Source: an uncultured Dehalococcoidia bacterium
GTDB taxonomy: Bacteria; Chloroflexota; Dehalococcoidia; Lucifugimonadales; UBA3495
Length of the DNA: 64,000 nt
NCBI GenBank assembly: GCA_958295765.1
Contig: CATQHB010000002.1
Location: 2,530,091 to 2,594,090 of the forward strand
Direction: 5' to 3'
In this document: in pieces, positions 58,382 to 64,000 of the stretch
How positions within the stretch are numbered: the stretch's first letter is position 1
Layout of the letters: each line of letters starts with the position of its first letter
Position numbers and translations under genes: made by a program
Notes under the pieces: model-generated
What the model was told of the DNA's origin: nothing
Databases searched by the model: none
Seen by the model: only the letters and a program-made list of their open reading frames with translations

Positions 58382-60690
58382 CGGTCATTTTCCGGTAGGG
58401 GCGGGTTTCTAACCCGCCCAGGCTCCGGGGTAAGGGTATGCCGGATATGGCTACATCCGTTCCGCAAGCTGGCCTGTCCCTGGCGTGACGGGCGGGTTAC
58501 AAACCCGCCCCTACCCATGGCAATGCCAACACCCGTTGACCGTACCGGATAAACGGGTGGTTCGACAAGCTCACCATGAGCGGTTGCAGGATGCAAGGAA
58601 ATCGGGTCTTGACCAGAGCAACCCCGGCAACCCAAACAACCGTCGTTCCGGCGAAAGCCGGAATCCAGGAAATCCCCCGGAAAAGAGCGGGCCGGCTACA
58701 AAGCGTTCTGGATTCCGGCTTTCGCCGGAACGACGGGTTTATAATGCGCTTGCCCGGTGTAGATGATATTCTCAACGCGGGTTGGTATTCCTTGCCCGGT
58801 CATTTTCCGGGTAGGGGCGGGTTTCTAACCCGCCCAGGCTCCGGGGCAAGGATATGCCGGATATGGCTACATCCGTTCCGCAAGCTGGCCTGGCCCTGGC
58901 ATGGCGGGCGGGTTACAAACCCGCCCCTACCCATGGCAATGCCAACGCCTGTTGACCGTAACCGGGTGGACGGGTGGTTCGACAAGCTCACCATGAGCGG
59001 TTATAGGATGCCGGGCAATCGTGTCTTAACTAGGACAACCCCGGCAACCCAAACAACCGTCGTTCCGGCGAAAGCCGGAATCCAGGAAATCCCCGGGGAA
59101 AGAGCGGGCCGGCTGCAAAGAGTTCTGGATTCCGGCTTTCGCCGGAACGACGGGTTTATAATGCGGTTGCCTTGTGTAAAATGATATTCTCAACGGGGGT
59201 GGTATTCCTTGCCCGGTCATTTTCCGGTAGGGGCGGGTTTCTAACCCGCCCTGGCTCCGGGGTAAGGATATGCCGGATATGGCTACATCCGTTCCGCAAG
59301 CTGGCCTGGCCCTGGCGTGACGGGCGGGTTACAAACCCGCCCCTACCCATGGCAATGCCAACACCCGTTGACCGTACCGGAGGAACGGGTGGTTCGACAA
59401 GCTCACCATGAGCGGTTATAGGATGCAATGCAACCCAAGCAACCGTCGTTCCGGCGAAAGCCGGAATCCAGGAAATCCCCGGTGAAAGAGCGTGCCGGCT
59501 ACAAAGCGTTCTGGATTCCGGCTTTCGCCGGAACGACGGTTTTATGGTGGGATTGCCTTGTGTAAAATGATATTCTCAACGGGGGTTGGTATTCCTTGCC
59601 CGGTCATTTTCCGGTAGGGGCGGGTTTCTAACCCGCCCAGGCTCCGGGGCAAGGATATGCCGGATATGGCTACATCCGTTCCGCAAGCTGACTTGGCCCT
59701 GGCGGGGCGGGCGGGTTAGAAACCCGCCCCTACCCATGGCAATGCCAGCGCCCGTTGACCGTAACCGGGTGAACGGGTGGTTCGACAAGCTCACCATGAG
59801 CGGTTATAGGATGCCGGGCAATCGTGTCTTAACTAGGACAACCCCGGCAACCCAAACAACCGTCGTTCCGGCGAAAGCCGGAATCCAGGAAATCCCCCGG
59901 TAAAGAGCGGGCCGGCTACAAAGCGTTCTGGATTCCGGCTTTCGCCGGAACGACGGGTTTATAATGCGGTTGCCTTGTGTAAAATGATATTCTCAACGGG
60001 GGTTGGTATTCCTTACCCGGTCATTTTCCGGTAGGGGCGGGTTTGTAACCCGCCCAGGCTCCGGGGTAAGGGTATGCCAGATATGGCTACATCCGTTCCG
60101 TAAGCTGACTTGGCCCTGGCGGGGCGGGCGGGTTACAAACCCGCCCCTACCCATGGCAATGCCAATGCCCGTTGACCGTACCGGATGCAATGATGGTTCG
60201 ACAGGCTCACCATGAGCGGTTATAGGATGCAAGGCAACCCAAGCAACCGTCGTTCCGGCGAAAGCCGGAATCCAGGAAATCCCCGGTGAAAGAGCGATTC
60301 GGCTGCAAAGCGTTCTGGATTCCGGCTTTCGCCGGAACGACGGGTTTATAATGCGGTTGCCTTGTGTAAAGTGGTATTCTCAACGGGGTTGGTTGTCCTT
60401 GCCCGGTCATTTTCCGGTAGGGGCGGGTTTCTAACCCGCCCAGGCTCCGGGGCGAGGATATGCCGGATATGGCTACATCCGTTCCGCAAGTTGACTTGGC
60501 CCTGGCGGGGCGGGCGGGTTACAAACCCGCCTCTACCCATGGCAATGCCAACGCCCGTTGACCGTACCGGAGGAACGGGTGGTTCGACAAGCTCACCATG
60601 AGCGGTTATACGATAGATGGTTCGACAAGCTCACCATGAGCGGATATATGATAGATGGTTCGACAAGCTCACTATGAGCGGATAACTCGT
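58382..60690. repeat. Six-unit array of compound palindromic repeats (385-418 bp period)
   Basis: The landmark CGGTCATTTTCCGG recurs at about 58382, 58797, 59214, 59601, 60019 and 60404. Each full unit holds an R3 facing pair, an R2 arm (GGTTCGACAAGCTCACCATGA), a full R1 (58640-58736, 59057-59153, 59443-59539, 59860-59956, 60247-60343) and a link ending AATGATATTCTCAACGGGGG. Units are 385-387 or 415-418 bp, differing by a 30-bp block (near TCGTGTCTTAACTAGGACAA). The last unit lacks R1 and ends in three R2 arms (60586-60682). The 2.4 kb gap 58324-60738 has no gene. Confidence 0.95.
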
Positions 60691-60738
60691 GAGCGCATAG
60701 CTGTAGTGAAAAAACTGCGAAAGGATAACCGATAACCT

Positions 60739-62052
60739 ATGACCAGCAACCAGTACCAATGGCGCAGAGACCGGGACGGCCTGGGCGTTTGGGAACACCG
60801 GGGCCAGGTGGCAATCGCCGGCTACGGCCATTCCCCCGTTGACCGGCGCTGGGACGGCGTGTCAATGGACCAGACCCTGGGCGCCTACTCCATCCTGGCC
60901 TGCCAACGGGCGATGGAGGACGCCGGGGTTACTCCCGACCAGATCGACGGGATAGTCTGCTGCGACAGCCATATCGCCGGGGGCAGCGGCGGCTCGGCCT
61001 CTCAGTGGGCGCCCCGTCCCTACTTTGACCCGCCCTACGATTCCGAGTACGGCTTGACCCTCATCAATGGCGAGTGGCTGGCTAAGACGATGAACCTGCC
61101 CAACGTCAAGTTCGCGCCCACCGGCGTGCCGACTATCGGCGAGATGGTGGGACTGGCGGCCCAGGCGGTGGGCGACGGCGTCTGCAATACCTGTCTGGTG
61201 ATATATCCCACCGGCAACCTGGAGGGCCGCTACCGCCGGGGCGGGGAGAACGCCGACGACTATGCCCGGGGCGTGCGCCAGTGGACGGTGCCCTGGGGCA
61301 ATCACGGCGGCAATGACTTTATCAACATCTTTCCCCATAACCAGTATTGCCTCAAGTACGGCGGCCAGCACGATGACCTGGCCCCCTTTGTCATCAATCA
61401 GCACAAGAACGGGATGCTGACCCCCTGGGGTTTCAACGTCAATCACGGCATCGAACCCATCACGGTGGAGGATTACGTTAGCTCCCGCTACATCCTGAAC
61501 CCCCTGCGTATCTGGGACTGCGACCGTCCGGTCAACGCCTCGGCGGCCTACCTGTTCACCACCGCCGAGCGGGCCCGGGATTTGCGGCAGCCCCCGGTCT
61601 ATGTCCTGAACCATTCGCAGCACAACTTCCGGTTCCGCACCACCCAGCCGGACCTGGCCGAGGTGGAGGAGTGGACCGACCGGGCGGCGGCGCGGATGTA
61701 TGAAGGCGCGGGATTAGGCCCGGCCGACGTGGACATTTTCAATCCCTATGACGGCTACGCCATTATGACCCAGTTCTTTCTGGAGGGCTTTCAGTGGCAC
61801 GGGGTTAAGCGGGGCGATGCCTTTGCCTTTTACGCCGGGGACATCAGCGTGAAAGGCCCCCATCCCTTCAGTTCCAGCGGCGGCAACCTGGGCAACGGGC
61901 GCACCCGCACCGCGATGTACACCGACAGCATTGAACAACTGCGGGGCACGGCCGGCCCCCGGCAGGTTACGGTGCGGGCCGAAACCGCCCTCTGCGCCTT
62001 CACCACCCCCAGCAGTGGCGGCTGGCTGATGCTGGGCAAGCACCCCGGTTAA
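60739..62052 (+). CDS. Thiolase-like protein (SCPx/Ltp-like), probably not a true thiolase
   Basis: 437 residues of the thiolase fold: GQVAIAGYGHSPVDR, ACQRAMEDAGVTPDQIDGIVCCDSH, AGLGPADVDIFNPYDGYAIMTQFFLEG. Where thiolases have the nucleophile Cys it reads FAPTGVPTIGEMVGLAAQAV. The usual GHP of the C-terminal motif is replaced in SSSGGNLGNGRTR. This resembles lipid-transfer-type retro-aldolases, which have lost thiolase residues and work with DUF35 proteins. The DUF35 gene at 57913 fits that role. Confidence 0.78.
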   Translation: MTSNQYQWRRDRDGLGVWEHRGQVAIAGYGHSPVDRRWDGVSMDQTLGAYSILACQRAMEDAGVTPDQIDGIVCCDSHIAGGSGGSASQWAPRPYFDPPYDSEYGLTLINGEWLAKTMNLPNVKFAPTGVPTIGEMVGLAAQAVGDGVCNTCLVIYPTGNLEGRYRRGGENADDYARGVRQWTVPWGNHGGNDFINIFPHNQYCLKYGGQHDDLAPFVINQHKNGMLTPWGFNVNHGIEPITVEDYVSSRYILNPLRIWDCDRPVNASAAYLFTTAERARDLRQPPVYVLNHSQHNFRFRTTQPDLAEVEEWTDRAAARMYEGAGLGPADVDIFNPYDGYAIMTQFFLEGFQWHGVKRGDAFAFYAGDISVKGPHPFSSSGGNLGNGRTRTAMYTDSIEQLRGTAGPRQVTVRAETALCAFTTPSSGGWLMLGKHPG

Positions 62053-62105
62053 TTTGTTCACCAAGGGGCGGGGACGAAATAGAGGTATTTCTAACGCTTA
62101 AAACC

Positions 62106-62268
62106 CCGTCGTTCCGGCGCAGGCCGGAATCCAGAACACTCAGTAGCCGTATCGCACTTTTCCGGGGGATTTCCTGGATTCCGGCTTTCGCCGGAACGAC
62201 GGTTGCTTGGGTTGCTATAGTTAAAACGCGATTGCCCTGGCGTAGGGGCGGGTTTGTAACCCGCCCGT
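62106..62268. repeat. R1 palindrome and single R3 arm
   Basis: A full R1 (62106-62202) and one R3 arm (62241-62268) fill the 315-bp gap 62053-62367. A partial R2 arm lies near 62291-62315. Confidence 0.8.
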
Positions 62269-62367
62269 CCCGGCCAGGACAAAATCGGGATGGCTTGACC
62301 GTCTCACCATTAGCGGGGTTTTGAGCATTATCCCCGCAGCAGGAAATTAAATCACGGAGGGAACCCT

Positions 62368-62715
62368 TTGGCGAAACTAATCAGCTTTGACATCGACGGC
62401 ACCCTGGAGGTGGGCGACCCGCCCGGCTGCATCACGCTGGATATGGTGCGCGCCGCTCAGGCCCAGGGGTGCATCATCGGCAGTTGCTCCGACCGGACGG
62501 TGAGCAACCAGCAGCGCATCTGGCAGGACAATGCCATCCCGATGCAATTCACCGTCCTGAAACACCAACTGCCCCAGGTTAAAGCCGAGTTTGCGGCAGA
62601 GCAGTATATCCATATCGGCGATACGGAAATCGACCGCCAGTACGCCGAGCGTTCCGGGTTTCAGTTCCTGCTGCCCGATGCGCCGGTAGCCCAACTGTGG
62701 GAGGGTTCGGATTAG
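62368..62715 (+). CDS. Small HAD-family hydrolase
   Basis: 115 residues. FDIDGTLEVGDPPG gives motif I (Asp8, Asp10); IIGSCSDRT is motif II and HIGDTEIDRQYAERSG motif IV. There is no cap domain; such minimal HADs occur as sugar-phosphate or nucleotide phosphatases, or as inactive forms. TTG start with GGAGGG upstream. The stop TAG overlaps the proposed start of the RNA methyltransferase. Confidence 0.82.
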   Translation: MAKLISFDIDGTLEVGDPPGCITLDMVRAAQAQGCIIGSCSDRTVSNQQRIWQDNAIPMQFTVLKHQLPQVKAEFAAEQYIHIGDTEIDRQYAERSGFQFLLPDAPVAQLWEGSD

Positions 62716-63493
62716 CCGTTCCCCCAGCTACCAAGCCCTGATTGACCGGTTCCGCCAGGCCCGCCGCGACCCGTCCCTGGCGGCGCTGGAGGGTTTTCAT
62801 CCCCTGAAACACGCCCTCCGTTTCGGCGCCGCGGTTCGGGAAACCGTTGCCCTGGACGCCGGGGAGTTGGCGCGCTTGACCGCAGCCTTGGCCCCGGATT
62901 TGGCCGGCACCCTGGATAGCAATATAACCGTAGTACCGCCCCAAGTTTTCCGCCAACTTTCCCCCGTACTGCCGGCCACCGGCGTCATCGCCATCGCCCA
63001 GCGTCCCCAAACATCCCTGCCGGAAGTGTTCAACAACCCGGCGCCGGCGCCGCTGGTGTTGCTGGAAAACCCCCGCAGTCATGGCAACCTGGGGGCGGTT
63101 GTCCGGGTAGCGGCAGCGGTGGGCGCCGCCGGGGTGATTGCCACCGGCGAACACGACCCCTGGCACCCCTCTGCCCTGGTGGGCGCCGCCGGGCTGCACT
63201 TTGCCCTGCCGGTGGCGTGGGCCGAGCAGTGGGGGAAGGAGTGGGCCGGTAGCGCCGAGCGGGGCGGCCGGCCGTTGGTGGCGATTGACCCGGCGGGCGC
63301 GCCGCTGCAACCCGGATTGATACCGGAGCGGGCCGCGCTGGCCTTTGGCTCGGAGCGGGAGGGCCTCAGCCGGGAACTGCGGGCCGCCGCCGACTGCTGC
63401 CTTGCCATTCCGATGCAGCCCGGCGTGTCCAGCCTGAACCTGGCAACGGCGGTAGCGGTGGCCCTGTACGCCTGGCGGCTGGCCCGGCCCTAA
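62711..63493 (+). CDS. SpoU/TrmH-family RNA methyltransferase, apparent ATT start
   Basis: SPOUT methyltransferase for 2'-O-ribose of tRNA or rRNA. The three SAM-knot motifs are LLENPRSHGNLGAVVRVAAAVGAAGVI, ALAFGSEREGLSREL and PMQPGVSSLNLATAVAVALYAW. Homology-like sequence (YQALIDRFRQARRDPSLAALEGFHPLKHALRFGA) extends far upstream of TTG 62867, so the gene must start earlier. Back to the in-frame stop at 62693 there is no ATG, GTG or TTG. ATT 62711 has GGAGGG 5 nt before it and overlaps the HAD stop (ATTAG), giving 260 residues. CTG 62735 is the alternative. Confidence 0.78.
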   Translation: MSRSPSYQALIDRFRQARRDPSLAALEGFHPLKHALRFGAAVRETVALDAGELARLTAALAPDLAGTLDSNITVVPPQVFRQLSPVLPATGVIAIAQRPQTSLPEVFNNPAPAPLVLLENPRSHGNLGAVVRVAAAVGAAGVIATGEHDPWHPSALVGAAGLHFALPVAWAEQWGKEWAGSAERGGRPLVAIDPAGAPLQPGLIPERAALAFGSEREGLSRELRAAADCCLAIPMQPGVSSLNLATAVAVALYAWRLARP

Positions 63494-63610
63494 CCCCCGG
63501 CCTAACGCCTTACAGCCTCACACCATAACCGCTACCAAATTTCCCCCAACACCGGCGGAAAGGTGATATAGTGATACAATAGACCCATTCCAAGAAGTCC
63601 GGTGATTCCC

Positions 63611-64000
63611 ATGACCACCATCAACACTTTCGAAGACCTCCTCCAGGCGTTGGAACAGAATCCTACGCTCCGTGAGGCCATGCGCCGTCACATCATGACC
63701 GAGGAAGTGATGCAACTGCCGGCGCGGGTATTCCGCCTGGAAGAACTGGTCGCCAGAATCGCCACCCAACTGGAGGAACTGACCAACGTCCTAACCCGGT
63801 TCACGGAACAGACCAACCAACGCCTGGACAAGGTGGAATCCGACGTTACCGAGTTGAAAGAAGGGCAGGCCCGGCTGGAGGAAGGCCAAGCCCGGTTGGA
63901 AACAAGAACGGAACGCCTGGAAGCTGGGCAGGCCCGCTTGGAGACCGACGTTACCGCCCTGAAAGAGGGGCAAGCCCGGCTGGAGACCGACGTTACTGAG
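63611..64000 (+). CDS. Coiled-coil protein with heptad-like repeats, cut by the window edge
   Basis: At least 130 residues, open at the right edge. It starts MTTINTFEDLLQALEQNPTLREAMRRHIM. After about residue 65 it becomes a coiled coil built from repeats such as KEGQARLEE, EAGQARLET and KEGQARLETDVTE, with a 7- or 14-residue period. This resembles Chloroflexota and cyanobacterial proteins in which such a rod joins an N-terminal helix to a C-terminal PD-(D/E)XK (DUF3782-type) nuclease domain. The C-terminus is not seen. ATG 63611 has only a weak ribosome site. Confidence 0.75.
   Translation, partial: MTTINTFEDLLQALEQNPTLREAMRRHIMTEEVMQLPARVFRLEELVARIATQLEELTNVLTRFTEQTNQRLDKVESDVTELKEGQARLEEGQARLETRTERLEAGQARLETDVTALKEGQARLETDVTE

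Noticed and set aside
58576-59184. 202-codon frame in the repeat array, and similar frames to 60.6 kb
   Set aside because: The translations are the repeats themselves (VVPAKAGIQ, SGFRRNDG, RGGFLTRPGSG strings) and recur at every copy in both strands.
58382-60690. CRISPR array
   Set aside because: Period of about 400 bp, spacers not unique, repeats palindromic and dispersed elsewhere; no cas genes.

Overview
This 64 kb window looks like a chromosomal segment of a GC-rich, free-living bacterium. The best fit is Chloroflexota, in a Dehalococcoidia/SAR202-like lineage. That is an inference from gene content: four luciferase-like flavin/F420 monooxygenases, an epoxide hydrolase, an MpaB-type oxygenase, several amidohydrolases, a thiolase-like protein with a DUF35 partner, and a dnaJ-hspR-clpC heat-shock operon. 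No rRNA is present to test it. Initiation at TTG and GTG is common, and almost every long intergenic gap is filled with palindromic repeats.

Layout. 1-13.5 kb: partial gamma-glutamyltransferase, PrxQ-type peroxiredoxin, type II haloacid dehalogenase, two luciferase-like oxidoreductases, a DUF5678/retropepsin pair, a frameshifted TPR gene, an AAA ATPase/PIN pair, the pstCAB phosphate transporter without pstS or phoU, and a two-domain VOC protein. 13.5-27 kb: a Clp-fold (SDH-type) serine protease with a small partner, then a sulfite reductase gene preceded by what reads as a cysteine-responsive attenuator (leaderless peptide MIIVDRHCCFCTCPPT plus terminator), hemD, an epoxide hydrolase, another luciferase-like enzyme, a DUF4926 protein, an acyltransferase, an MpaB-like oxygenase and an amidohydrolase. 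27-42 kb, housekeeping core: rpoB-rpoC with a consensus promoter, pyrD, the dnaJ-hspR-clpC operon divergent from hsp20, and tRNA-Asn(GTT).

44.8-53.3 kb is a lower-GC accessory island on the minus strand. It holds a herA-nurA-DNA methyltransferase operon and, beyond an alpha/beta hydrolase gene, a NotI-like restriction endonuclease with a DUF1156-type methyltransferase. I read this as two DNA-processing or defence modules side by side. 53.5-64 kb: a chlorohydrolase-like amidohydrolase, an ASCH protein, three tandem DUF805 membrane proteins, a DUF35 zinc-ribbon protein, a 2.3 kb array of six compound palindromic repeats, a thiolase-like protein that seems to lack the usual catalytic residues, a small HAD protein, a SpoU-type RNA methyltransferase whose only good start is ATT, and a coiled-coil protein cut by the right edge.

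Three recurring repeat families are named here. R1 is a 97-bp palindrome beginning CCGTCGTTCCGGCG (12 full copies and one half copy). R2 is a pair of arms CCGCTCATCCTGAGC / GGTTCGACAGGCTCACC. R3 is a GTAGGGGCGGGTT-type hairpin, usually as a facing pair about 120 bp apart. The most interesting items are the cysteine attenuator (14.8-15.0 kb), the HerA-NurA-methyltransferase operon, the NotI-like system, the AAA-PIN pair and the 58.4-60.7 kb repeat array.
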